The position numbers and the translations under genes were made by a program. Of a stretch of 36,843 nt of DNA, positions 8,682 through 16,735 are shown piece by piece (the stretch's first letter is position 1; each line of letters begins with the position of its first letter). This DNA is from an uncultured Hippea sp. (GTDB lineage Bacteria > Campylobacterota_A > Desulfurellia > JAADFJ01): NCBI GenBank assembly GCA_913009315.1, contig CAJVZA010000012.1, forward strand, positions 1 through 36,843. Direction: 5' to 3'. The notes beneath the pieces are model-generated. The model did no database searches. It was not told where the DNA came from and was given only the letters and a program-made list of their open reading frames with translations.

Positions 8682-9346
8682 TTTTTTCTTCCTGTAAGAG
8701 TAAGTGCTATAACATCTACCCGCATGCGTAATGGATTTTTTTTGCTGCGGCGAATAACGCTTATTGTATTTTTTAAATGTAAACGATCTGCAATATGTCT
8801 GGTTAATTCAAAAACAGCCATTTTTGTCTGTTTTTCAAAATGCCGGATATTTGAAAACTTACTTTTTACAGTTAGCAACATAGTATTTAACTTATATAAA
8901 TAATGCTTTTTTATATAATTTGTTTCAATTTTATTATTTATGTTAAAGATTATTAATGTGGGAATAATCTTTCCAAGAGGCATATACGCCAACGGATTAA
9001 ATGAAAAACCTTTAGGATAGAGTATTCCGATGACCTTGCCTTCTTTGTTTACTCGCGGTATATCAAATGTTAAAGTATAGGACATATCTACGAGATAACT
9101 TTTTGATTTATTTGCAGGCGGCAAATAGACAGTTCCTTTTGGTATATAATTGTTTAATTGCTTTTTGAATTTTTTTTGCAGCGCAGTAATATTTATATGC
9201 TTTGCCCTCTGCTGAATTTCAGAAAGCATATCCTGCTCTGCGATCGGATAAGTTCTACCTGCCATTTGAGCTTTGACGGCAGTTAATGCAAAAGCATTAG
9301 GCAAACAACCTGCCAAAAATATAAAAAGTGCTACAATAAAAGACAA
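8678..9346 (-). CDS. traW: TraW, F-type conjugation protein
   Basis: A 222-residue exported protein of the TraW family, needed for pilus assembly in F. A hydrophobic N-terminus (SFIVALFIFLAGCLPNAFA) acts as signal peptide. The family motif RTYPIAEQDMLSEIQQRA follows at residues 31-48. The core continues with YLPPANKSKSYLVDMSYTL and GFSFNPLAYM. The start codon is TTG, preceded by GGAAGAG and abutting the stop of the 54-residue ORF upstream. The LAGC string could also be read as a lipobox. Confidence 0.85.
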   Translation of the reverse strand: MSFIVALFIFLAGCLPNAFALTAVKAQMAGRTYPIAEQDMLSEIQQRAKHINITALQKKFKKQLNNYIPKGTVYLPPANKSKSYLVDMSYTLTFDIPRVNKEGKVIGILYPKGFSFNPLAYMPLGKIIPTLIIFNINNKIETNYIKKHYLYKLNTMLLTVKSKFSNIRHFEKQTKMAVFELTRHIADRLHLKNTISVIRRSKKNPLRMRVDVIALTLTGRKK

Positions 9347-9511
9347 TTAGCTCTTCCTTTTAAATGTTTTGGGTAAACGCAGATATGAATTATAATATCT
9401 ATCTACTGTTTTTTTATTTATTTCAATATCATCAATTTCCATCTCGATTTCCTCATCATTCTTATTCTTTTTGTCCGTCTTTCTTTTGTTGTGCTTTTTT
9501 TCAAACTGCAT
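9347..9511 (-). CDS. Small charged protein between traF and traW (54 aa)
   Basis: A 54-codon ORF with a very strong ribosome binding site (TAAGGAGGAG, 8 nt before the ATG) that exactly fills the gap between the peptidase gene and traW. Its stop codon touches the traW TTG start. The product is highly charged: a basic N-terminus (QFEKKHNKRKTDKKNKN), an acidic middle (DEEIEMEIDDIEIN) and a tail with YYNSYLRLPKTFKRK. It has no signal peptide or membrane span, so it should be cytoplasmic. No family is recognised. Its fixed place inside the tra operon suggests a role in transfer, or translational coupling of traW. Confidence 0.7.
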   Translation of the reverse strand: MQFEKKHNKRKTDKKNKNDEEIEMEIDDIEINKKTVDRYYNSYLRLPKTFKRKS

Positions 9512-9524
9512 AAATTACTCCTCC

Positions 9525-10016
9525 TTAAAAAATTTTATATGCTCGACCTGTAATGGATTTGCTATTTACGAATCCCCAGTATCTGCTGTCGTAACTGTTT
9601 GCTGCGGTACCTATAGCAAACAGTTTGTTCTTAGGCACAATTTGATTAAAAGCAATATGTTTCGGACATTTTGGAATAGCTTTGGTACATGCCCTGCCGA
9701 GATAATGTTTTCCCCGTTTATTGATACAATAATATTTTAATCCGACGGTAATTATTCGTTCTCCCGGCATACATCCAACGAATTTAATAAGCCTTGTATT
9801 TTTATGAAGGATTTTGTTTCCTTTGAACAAAAAAGTAACATAATCATTATCTCTAAGTTGGCTCAGGCCTTTAATATATTTGACATAAAACAGTTTGCCT
9901 TTAATGCATGTGTCCATGTTTATGCTGATATGTCCGATTGTTCTGGTATATACAACGCCAGCTGTGATTACTATAAGCAGTGAAACAATAACAATATATT
10001 TACCTGAGAATTTCAC
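9525..10016 (-). CDS. traF: TraF-like S26 signal peptidase
   Basis: A 163-residue membrane-anchored protein of the S26 (TraF/LepB) peptidase superfamily. One transmembrane helix spans residues 7-23. Box with the general-base Lys is visible as RLIKFVGCMPGER (Lys78), and the late box as GTAANSYDSRYWGFV (136-150). The nucleophile Ser is not obvious: the expected SxP-x-G site reads MDTCIKGKLF (34-43), offering Thr36 or Cys37 instead. Such peptidases mature the pilin or other exported transfer proteins. The gene overlaps the trbI end by 17 nt. The F gene trbI is normally followed by traW, so the peptidase is an insertion into that order, as in other F-like (SXT/R27-type) systems. Confidence 0.8.
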   Translation of the reverse strand: MKFSGKYIVIVSLLIVITAGVVYTRTIGHISINMDTCIKGKLFYVKYIKGLSQLRDNDYVTFLFKGNKILHKNTRLIKFVGCMPGERIITVGLKYYCINKRGKHYLGRACTKAIPKCPKHIAFNQIVPKNKLFAIGTAANSYDSRYWGFVNSKSITGRAYKIF

Positions 10017-10317
10017 TCGTAATATCCCTTGCGTTGTGGTTATTGACGAATATGCCTGTTATTACCACATAGCCGGTTTTGTTATATTTATCTAACCGCT
10101 TTTCCAACGACAACATATATTTCTTTATTGCCTTTTTCATTTGTGTGTTGGATAACTTTTGAGATAAAAGGTTTTTTGATTCATCTTGTAAAGCCTTACT
10201 AACATTAAATTGATAGAATTTCGGATATGGATTTATGTAATTATTAACCGCTACTGCTATTACTCCGCCTAAAATCCCAAATGCCAAACTAATAATAATT
10301 GTGCGTGCTATCTTCAA
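10000..10317 (-). CDS. trbI: TrbI, F-type conjugation protein
   Basis: A 105-residue bitopic inner-membrane protein of the F-type TrbI family (pilus outgrowth/retraction in F). An N-terminal transmembrane helix (TIIISLAFGILGGVIAVAV) is followed by the periplasmic part with FNVSKALQD, repeated small hydrophobics, and the family ending GYVVITGIFVNNHNARDITSEI. It starts with TTG overlapping the traC stop (TTGA), preceded by AGGTGA. Placement directly after traC is the F order. Confidence 0.82.
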   Translation of the reverse strand: MKIARTIIISLAFGILGGVIAVAVNNYINPYPKFYQFNVSKALQDESKNLLSQKLSNTQMKKAIKKYMLSLEKRLDKYNKTGYVVITGIFVNNHNARDITSEILR

Positions 10318-12794
10318 ATTTCACCTCTTTTTCTTGCTTTAATACATCGCTTAACGGCATGATCAAGATCTTCACATTGCTTAAGTTGCTCATCTCTAAA
10401 AGCAACCTCTTTTGCATCCGTAGTGTATAACCAATAGAAATATGGCGGCAACAATAATCTGCCGATACCCCGCCCGAAAGCTGCACTTATAATGAATATT
10501 TCACTGTATTGCCCTTTGGCTGTTCTTAGCGTATTTTTTAGGATATCTTTTTCATAGTTGCTTAAAGTTATTAATTTATCAGATTGAGCCTTGTCCCATT
10601 CCTCAGGCTGCTGCCAGAAGGTTAAGAGATAATCGCTATTGGCTTTGAGCACTCTAACTACACTGTTCGCATTAAGATCACTCAGATGCTGTGTAATAAA
10701 TACTAAGCTGCCGTTGAATTTTCGATATTCTCTACTACCCATCTCAATAAAACTTAAAACCTGTTCATTTTTTATAAAACGCCAGGCTTCGTCCCAAACA
10801 ATCACCTTTTTTATTGTTTTATCGCCTTGATATATTTCCTGATTGAAATGATAAAATATGGTAGTGAGCAGCACATTAGTCAGCTTCTTATCATCTTTGA
10901 TCTGACCCAACTCAATTGTTGTTAATTCATTAGATAAATCTACCGCAGATTGCCCTTCAAAAAACTTTTCATATTGTCCGCCTTTGCACCATGGCAATAA
11001 GTTGAACATAGCCAGTCGTTGAAAATCTTTTGCCTTTTCACGAGCTGCGATAATATTCATCTCATCTCGAATGAAGGTAATGGTGGTATCATGTCTATGT
11101 TTTTTTAGAGCATTCCGAATCGACATTTCAATGACACCTCTTTCAGTATCGGAACATCTTTCGGTGGGCTTAATCATCTGATCAACGATGTCCACAAGAA
11201 AACTCATATCACGGTCAATATCCTTTATATTTGAAAACGGATTGATGTTAATGGGATTGGAAAATGACGGTTCAATAAAATTACCGGAGAATAAATTGGT
11301 AATGCCGTAATAACTTCTACCGACATCGATAATTCTTACTTTTACATCAGGTTGGCTTCGATAATTGAAAATAAGGTGATTAGTGAATACGCTTTTACCT
11401 TGTCCCATAGGTCCGACGATACAAGTATTCATACCGCCTTGCGTATCCCACATATCGAGAAACATGAGCTGTCCGCGGCGACTTATTAATGGTATCGTCG
11501 GGGTACCGCTTCCTTTCCAATCGGACTGTATCGGGGTTAAATTGGCCGCGTTATAGGAAAACATGGTTTTAAACCTTCTTAGGTTATTATGTGTAATGGT
11601 TTCGGTAAGATTTAACGGTGTTGATGCAAGCATAAACGGCAACGGAACCGTTTCTTCCTGTAATTCTATTCCTTTGCTATACAACATATTTTTTACAATG
11701 TGAGTTGACCTGGATAGTTTATCAGGGTCTTTATCATAAAAATACCAGAACAGATTGCCCTTCCAGAGAACCTGTCCCTCTTCAATTTCTCTTGTTAGAA
11801 CGGTTACATCCTGCTGTCTACGCTCGATATTGCCGGACAGCGCGCTGAAACTTTTTTGTTTCATTATCATTTCCGACTTACTTCTAAGACCGGCCATCTC
11901 TTTACTGTTCTGTTTTCGCAATAAAAACGAAAATATAAATGGCGTATTGATCTGATTTTTATTCATGTGTTGAATACTTCCTACATATTCATTCACATCA
12001 ACAGAAGTGAGCTGACCTGGAAATACTTTTACGCTCATCACCTTTCCATAGTTTTGATCTATAGACAAGGTATTGTTATGAGTATCCTGGCATACCACAG
12101 TATCTCTGTTTATTATTTGTTCCCTTATTTCCATGTTGGGATCATAAATTATAGGGTCCGCTTTGGAATGTCCCGGATTAAATAATAAGCGATAGATAAA
12201 CACAAGATTATCGGCATTCAAATTAAATGGATGCAATCCGGCCTGATCGAATGTGGTGCTTATATTCCTTTTAATTGTCAAAATGGAATTTCGTTTTTTA
12301 TCGTATTCTTTGATCGAACACGGTATTTTACATGTAAAGAATACTGTAACATTCTTAATTACAGACGACCAGCCTTCGGTAATATCTTTATTTGTGTGAT
12401 TTAGAAGATATTGACTATATATCTCTGATATTGATTTGTATTTATCGCTTTTCAAATTCACATAATCATTGAGAGCAGGCTCTATATAATTATTCGACCA
12501 ATAATTCCATTGAATAAGTGTATTGTCCGGGATACTATTATCCTTGTATAATCCGTTTTCCAGTAGAATAAGTGTTTGTTCGCCTATTGCAGGTTTCGGA
12601 TAAACTTCAAAGACAAAGCAAGCGTAATTGTCATCGGTAAAATAGATCTGATCTTTTTCGTCATAACTTACAGGCAACAAATAGTCGGATAAAGGAATAC
12701 GATAAACCATACTCAAAAGGTCTTTTTGTTTAACCCCATCGATATCTTCGATATCCAGTAATTTTTTACCTAATTGACTTAATTTACTTAACAT
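10314..12794 (-). CDS. traC: TraC, VirB4-type conjugation ATPase
   Basis: An 826-residue ATPase that energises pilus assembly and transfer. The start chosen is the ATG of MLSKLSQLGKK, which overlaps the traV end by 11 nt and has GAGGA upstream; a longer frame would run 100 nt into traV. The N-terminal TraC region holds DYLLPVSYDEKDQIYF and related strands. Walker A is GPMGQGKS (about residue 461) and Walker B is KKVIVWDEAWRF (about 665), followed by the conserved FITQ motif. Length matches F TraC (about 875). It is a peripheral inner-membrane motor. Confidence 0.95.
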   Translation of the reverse strand: MLSKLSQLGKKLLDIEDIDGVKQKDLLSMVYRIPLSDYLLPVSYDEKDQIYFTDDNYACFVFEVYPKPAIGEQTLILLENGLYKDNSIPDNTLIQWNYWSNNYIEPALNDYVNLKSDKYKSISEIYSQYLLNHTNKDITEGWSSVIKNVTVFFTCKIPCSIKEYDKKRNSILTIKRNISTTFDQAGLHPFNLNADNLVFIYRLLFNPGHSKADPIIYDPNMEIREQIINRDTVVCQDTHNNTLSIDQNYGKVMSVKVFPGQLTSVDVNEYVGSIQHMNKNQINTPFIFSFLLRKQNSKEMAGLRSKSEMIMKQKSFSALSGNIERRQQDVTVLTREIEEGQVLWKGNLFWYFYDKDPDKLSRSTHIVKNMLYSKGIELQEETVPLPFMLASTPLNLTETITHNNLRRFKTMFSYNAANLTPIQSDWKGSGTPTIPLISRRGQLMFLDMWDTQGGMNTCIVGPMGQGKSVFTNHLIFNYRSQPDVKVRIIDVGRSYYGITNLFSGNFIEPSFSNPININPFSNIKDIDRDMSFLVDIVDQMIKPTERCSDTERGVIEMSIRNALKKHRHDTTITFIRDEMNIIAAREKAKDFQRLAMFNLLPWCKGGQYEKFFEGQSAVDLSNELTTIELGQIKDDKKLTNVLLTTIFYHFNQEIYQGDKTIKKVIVWDEAWRFIKNEQVLSFIEMGSREYRKFNGSLVFITQHLSDLNANSVVRVLKANSDYLLTFWQQPEEWDKAQSDKLITLSNYEKDILKNTLRTAKGQYSEIFIISAAFGRGIGRLLLPPYFYWLYTTDAKEVAFRDEQLKQCEDLDHAVKRCIKARKRGEI

Positions 12795-13215
12795 GCTGCT
12801 GATCCTCGTCTGTGAGCGGTGTGGAAATTCTTGATTCAGGGCGGTTTTTTTGTTCCAAATATTGCCCCATGATCCATTGGCCATGTTTAATAACTACGAA
12901 AGTATATTGCTGCATGTGAAGCGTTGAGTTTTTGTCTGTCCACGGCAGTATAAATATTCTTAGTATCTTAGGTTGTGTCCTCATAGGTGTCGGAACGGTC
13001 TTTAGCATGTGAAGCAGTTTGTTATTTTTAGTATAATTAATAAGCTGTTTTGCTTTATTGATATTACTTTTACGATTAGCCAACACCAATTCTCTTCCAT
13101 CGGAAAGTCTTATTATTTCTTTGTAATTTTTGATTATATGGGTAGTATCACGAGCACAGCCGACTAAAGCTAAAACAGCCAATATTATTATACTCCTACT
13201 GAATATTTTGATCAT
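12784..13215 (-). CDS. traV: TraV C-terminal half as a separate lipoprotein
   Basis: A 143-residue lipoprotein with signal peptide and lipobox LALVGC. The start is the ATG of MIKIFSRS, with AGGAG 8 nt upstream; the longer frame overlaps the previous gene. The C-terminal 60 residues match the end of TraV proteins: PMRTQPKILRIFILPWTD, then YTFVVIKHGQW. TraV is the VirB7-like lipoprotein that anchors the TraK/TraB core complex in the outer membrane. In F these residues belong to one protein that also has the N-terminal part encoded here by the gene just upstream. The two pieces overlap by 20 nt, and each has its own lipobox. Confidence 0.75.
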   Translation of the reverse strand: MIKIFSRSIIILAVLALVGCARDTTHIIKNYKEIIRLSDGRELVLANRKSNINKAKQLINYTKNNKLLHMLKTVPTPMRTQPKILRIFILPWTDKNSTLHMQQYTFVVIKHGQWIMGQYLEQKNRPESRISTPLTDEDQQHVK

Positions 13216-13426
13216 CTGTATCTCCTGTAATTTGTTTTTTCGGTTGCTTGGGCGCAGGTACATATTTTTTAGGATGCATCGTTAATTTATATATCGCATC
13301 CACACTTCCCCCATAGCCTGTATGATTGCCGTTTGAGGTTACCGCAAAATTGCTATGATAAGGCATTAAAAGACTTGAACAGCCCGATAGTAAAAGGATA
13401 CCGAAGATAATTACTATCCACTTCAA
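13196..13426 (-). CDS. traV: TraV N-terminal half as a separate lipoprotein
   Basis: A 76-residue lipoprotein with lipobox LLLSGC, then SSLLMPYHSNFAV and GYGGSVDAIYKL. This corresponds to the N-terminal module of TraV (GC, F-x-C, then C and an Ala-Tyr helix), but the two non-lipid Cys typical of TraV are replaced (FAV, GYG). The ATG overlaps the traB stop by 4 nt. The tail is Lys/Pro/Gln-rich. The 20-nt overlap with the next lipoprotein suggests both pieces are made in step and both sit in the outer-membrane core. Alternatively it is a VirB7-like entry-exclusion lipoprotein. Confidence 0.6.
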   Translation of the reverse strand: MKWIVIIFGILLLSGCSSLLMPYHSNFAVTSNGNHTGYGGSVDAIYKLTMHPKKYVPAPKQPKKQITGDTDDQNIQ

Positions 13427-14646
13427 AGCGAGACTCCGCTAAGCAAGATGATATTAACATTCCTGCCTGAATCTATCTCAACCACAGGGAACATCTCTTT
13501 TGCGAGATTCATATAAAACTCGGCAAGTTTTTCTGTCGCTTTACTCACACCCCCGCCGATACCCATTTTCAGCATCGTTTTACTGTCAAGAGCCGATGTT
13601 GTTGTGGATCCCCCTGTTAATGGACTTATGGAAACCACTTGCTGAGATTGTTGAAATGCCTGACCGACACCCTGCAGAAAGCCTGCCGCCAATGTCCTTG
13701 CGAGCATAGCACCCTGCTTACTTACAACGCGGCCGGCTAATCCAACCTTACCGTCTTCACCGGTAACATATCCGCTGATTGATTTAGTTATGCGTTTACC
13801 CTTAGGAGTGACACAGCTGATTTTATCGACTCTTATATATGCTCTTTCGCTACTTAAATCACCTTTTGCCTCTCCTTCAATAAAGCAATTTCTAACATCG
13901 CTTTTCCACTTATTCGGCAACTGCGCATAATTGGTTACCCTCATTAGAATCGGTATCGGCTGTGATTGGCCACCTCCGGATGTAGGAGCATCTATACCAT
14001 TCAGAAGAACTGCATCCATAAAGCTGCCGGCAGGGATAGAGGATTTATCGGGTTTTTTCTGTTTTTTCGCATTTTGTTTGCTGTTATGAGAATTATTTGC
14101 CGCGGGTGCCGTTTGTGTAATGTTTATTAAATTGTTAAGCTTAATGTATCGGGTAACAGGAGCTTTCTGCTTATATTTGCCTCGCGTAAATCCTCTATTT
14201 CGCTGCCGCCTGACAGGTGACGGTGGATACGATTTTCTGCCAACTATTGGCAGAAACGGACTGTTTTTGTTAGATTGTGTTACTTTTGCATTATGCTGAG
14301 TAGGTATGTTGCTGAAAGATTTCCTTGTCTGATGTTGTGTTAAAATCTTTCGTATTTGTCTGATTTGTTGCGTGTTTGTATTTCCCTGTTTAGCGATCTT
14401 ACCTAATTTGCCTTCGCTGTTTACAAGCCAACTGTTGTTAAGATTATTTTGATGTTGATTATCTTGAATTACGATACGATTTTTTTGAATATTTGTTTTA
14501 TGGTATTTTTCATGTCCATATAGTGCAACTATTGCCACTATAAGAATAGTCAATATGACTGCACCATAAAACATTATTTTTTTCCTTCGGTTTTTATCTG
14601 TCAGTACAATATTTTGGTCATGACTTTGCTTGTCGTTAATCTGCAT
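13423..14646 (-). CDS. traB: TraB, VirB10-like core protein
   Basis: A 407-residue bitopic protein that bridges inner and outer membranes. The start is ATG with GGAGG 8 nt upstream, overlapping the traK end by 11 nt. A transmembrane helix (IMFYGAVILTILIVAIVALYG) lies near residues 24-44. A long Gln/Asn/Lys-rich, Pro-containing linker precedes the conserved beta-barrel: IPAGSFMDAVLLNGIDAPT, NCFIEGEAKGDLSSERAYIR, GYVTGEDGKVGLAGRVVSKQ, and the C-terminal FPVVEIDSGRNVNIILL. These are diagnostic of F-type TraB. Size is near F TraB (475). Confidence 0.93.
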   Translation of the reverse strand: MQINDKQSHDQNIVLTDKNRRKKIMFYGAVILTILIVAIVALYGHEKYHKTNIQKNRIVIQDNQHQNNLNNSWLVNSEGKLGKIAKQGNTNTQQIRQIRKILTQHQTRKSFSNIPTQHNAKVTQSNKNSPFLPIVGRKSYPPSPVRRQRNRGFTRGKYKQKAPVTRYIKLNNLINITQTAPAANNSHNSKQNAKKQKKPDKSSIPAGSFMDAVLLNGIDAPTSGGGQSQPIPILMRVTNYAQLPNKWKSDVRNCFIEGEAKGDLSSERAYIRVDKISCVTPKGKRITKSISGYVTGEDGKVGLAGRVVSKQGAMLARTLAAGFLQGVGQAFQQSQQVVSISPLTGGSTTTSALDSKTMLKMGIGGGVSKATEKLAEFYMNLAKEMFPVVEIDSGRNVNIILLSGVSL

Positions 14647-15790
14647 TGTAATCCTCCGAAATAATAAACATTCTGGTTGCCTGAGACGCAGATAACTCAT
14701 GATTAACTATTGCTATTGCTATAGGATTATTGACTATATTCAAAAATTGAGATTCTTTGATATATATTGGTTGTTTTGCAACAATTACATACTCATATAT
14801 GCTGTATGGTATTCCTTTATATATATTTTCTAATATTATATCAGCCTGTTTGTATTTTCTGATCAGCTTTCCGGATCTGATTTTTTCAAATCCATGTGAG
14901 ATGTTTCCTGTATAACTGTTTTTTATCAGGTTGATAATATTGTTGATGTGCGTTGAACTCTTTAAAACAATACTATTAACATTACTGATATTGGCATGGT
15001 ATTTAAGGTAAACCGTTTGAGCAGGTATCTTTTTCGGTATAAGTATCAGACTATATGTGTTGTTATTCGTTACAATAAAGATATCACGCGGTATATTGCC
15101 GTAGATTAACTTATTTGTTCCATTTATATTTTTTTTATCTATTGGAAGTATTTTAATATAAACGCTACTATTTATCTTTTTTACCTGAACAGATTTTTCT
15201 TTGCTATTTATTACATACAATATTTTATTTGGAGCTACTATGCGGTTTATATCCTTTAACGATATCGGAACCTCTATATATTCTTTGGAATATCGAATCG
15301 TATGAGATATTAGTTGACGGCTTTTAGATTTCGGTTTAGGTTTTTGAGTGATAGTTTTTTTGTTGGATTTTTTAGCAAGACTTTTATGGAATAAAGTTAT
15401 TTTTTTGATTGTGGATTTATGTTTATCGGCATTAATTATAAAAGATTTTCTTTTGGAATCAGACAGGCGACCGATCTTTGACATAGAATTTTTGATCGAT
15501 TTTGTATAAAAAGTAATTTCATTGCCACTTTTAAATATTCTAAGAACTTTGCGAACTCCGAAGTTCTTATGTATCTGTTTATTATTACCTCTAACGAAGA
15601 TATCCCCTTTGACTGCCGTTCTGATAACCCATTTGGGATTACTAAAGGTAATGATATTGTTGCTTTTTGATATATACGATAAACGACCGGCGTTGGATAT
15701 ATTCAGAGTTATAAAATGCGCATAAGCGGATATGGGTAATCCAATACTAATAATAGCCAATATAATTAGAATCTTTTTCATTTTTTTCAT
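14636..15790 (-). CDS. traK: TraK, VirB9-like secretin-type protein
   Basis: A 384-residue exported protein with signal peptide (ILIILAIISIGLPISAYA). Beta-rich N-terminal half: LNISNAGRLSYISKSNNIITFSNP; C-terminal half: RDIFIVTNNNTYSLILIPKKIPAQTVYL. These match TraK, which binds TraV and TraB to form the outer-membrane core. At 384 residues it is much longer than F TraK (242). The extra length includes a Lys/Ser/Arg-rich stretch around residues 110-160 (AKKSNKKTITQKPKPKSKSR) not typical of the family. The ATG overlaps the traE stop (ATGA) with AAAGGA upstream. Confidence 0.85.
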   Translation of the reverse strand: MKKMKKILIILAIISIGLPISAYAHFITLNISNAGRLSYISKSNNIITFSNPKWVIRTAVKGDIFVRGNNKQIHKNFGVRKVLRIFKSGNEITFYTKSIKNSMSKIGRLSDSKRKSFIINADKHKSTIKKITLFHKSLAKKSNKKTITQKPKPKSKSRQLISHTIRYSKEYIEVPISLKDINRIVAPNKILYVINSKEKSVQVKKINSSVYIKILPIDKKNINGTNKLIYGNIPRDIFIVTNNNTYSLILIPKKIPAQTVYLKYHANISNVNSIVLKSSTHINNIINLIKNSYTGNISHGFEKIRSGKLIRKYKQADIILENIYKGIPYSIYEYVIVAKQPIYIKESQFLNIVNNPIAIAIVNHELSASQATRMFIISEDYNAD

Positions 15791-16380
15791 TGCACAGTCC
15801 TTTTAAATTTGTTTTGGTATTTGCTATAAGACATAACCTTGAAGTCGGATACACTGAATATATGATTGCTGAATGTGTAATGTATTAAAATCGCTATTTG
15901 TTTGGTAGAAACAAGACTATTAGTCATAAATGTTTTTTTATAGCCAATTACAACAGCGGTATTTTGTGTTTTTAAATGTATTTTTATTTTATTAATGACA
16001 AACCAGCTGGATATATCATATTGTTTAATGTTTGCTAACCTGGAAACAATATAAGATTGCAGGTTATGGTAATCCGAAGGATTAAAGTACGCCAATAGGT
16101 CGTCGAACTGTCTTTTTGCTGACGCAGCAGTATAATTCTCATACAAATTAACGATATGTGTAATCATAACCGTCATATATGCTTTATTTGCATTTGTTTT
16201 ATTTATTACAAATTTTCGCTGAATGTTTGGTATTACAATGATACTCGTATTTAAAGACATATAGGCTATCGTGATACCTTGCGCAACAATACCTGCTATT
16301 AAAAGAGCTATCACGCCTTTTAATAAATTACTGCGATGTACGGTATTTTTATATTCGTTAAGATATTTATCGGTTTTCAT
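15787..16380 (-). CDS. traE: TraE, VirB8-like conjugation protein
   Basis: A 197-residue inner-membrane protein of the TraE family. One transmembrane segment (LLKGVIALLIAGIVAQGITIAYM, residues 19-41) precedes a periplasmic VirB8-like domain with KAYMTVMITHIVNLYENYT and FNPSDYHNLQ. Length equals F TraE (188). The start ATG overlaps the traL stop (ATGA). Required for pilus assembly; likely contacts TraK/TraB. Confidence 0.92.
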   Translation of the reverse strand: MKTDKYLNEYKNTVHRSNLLKGVIALLIAGIVAQGITIAYMSLNTSIIVIPNIQRKFVINKTNANKAYMTVMITHIVNLYENYTAASAKRQFDDLLAYFNPSDYHNLQSYIVSRLANIKQYDISSWFVINKIKIHLKTQNTAVVIGYKKTFMTNSLVSTKQIAILIHYTFSNHIFSVSDFKVMSYSKYQNKFKRTVQ

Positions 16381-16649
16381 TCGTAGAATTTCCTGACATG
16401 AGCCGGCGGTGTTTTTTTAATTGTCAGAAATCCCATCTGCCATGTTTTATGAATTAAAAAATTTTCTGAATTCTTATTTTTTATATTGCCGTAGAATTTC
16501 ATAAGAACAACACCCGCAATCACTCCGATAATAAGTTCTTTGAAAGGCATACTTATTATCACGGGGAGAACAAATGCTGCAAGGTCATCGACTTCCCAAA
16601 ATAAAAATGGCATTGGTTTGTCTATCGTTTTTGGAAAATAAACTTTCAT
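16377..16649 (-). CDS. traL: TraL, F-type pilus assembly membrane protein
   Basis: A 90-residue small membrane protein of the TraL (VirB3-like) family. It opens with FPKTIDKPMPFLFWEVDDL, and has one to two hydrophobic segments (AAFVLPVIISMPFKELIIGVIAGVVLM) and a basic tail. The ATG at 16649 is preceded by a full AGGAGG; a GTG two codons earlier lies inside that Shine-Dalgarno and is rejected. First gene of the tra operon in the window. In F the pilin gene traA lies immediately upstream; here that place is taken by a non-coding gap and a sigma-like gene. Confidence 0.9.
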   Translation of the reverse strand: MKVYFPKTIDKPMPFLFWEVDDLAAFVLPVIISMPFKELIIGVIAGVVLMKFYGNIKNKNSENFLIHKTWQMGFLTIKKTPPAHVRKFYE

Positions 16650-16681
16650 AAACACCTCCTAAAAAAATCTCTCTATATACC

Positions 16682-16710
16682 TTATATGCAGGGGGTTGAA
16701 AAAATGTCAT
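16682..16710 (-). promoter_or_regulatory. Possible tra operon promoter
   Basis: In the 86-bp gap upstream of traL the minus strand reads ATGACA (16710-16705), a 17-nt spacer with a C-run, and ATATAA (16687-16682), about 26 nt before the traL Shine-Dalgarno region. The -35 is one mismatch from consensus, and the -10 is poor for sigma-70. It may depend on an activator or on the sigma-like protein encoded next door. An AT-only dyad at 16720-16740 could end the upstream transcript. Confidence 0.35.
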
Positions 16711-16735
16711 TTTATTTTTTTTGAAAATAATTTTT

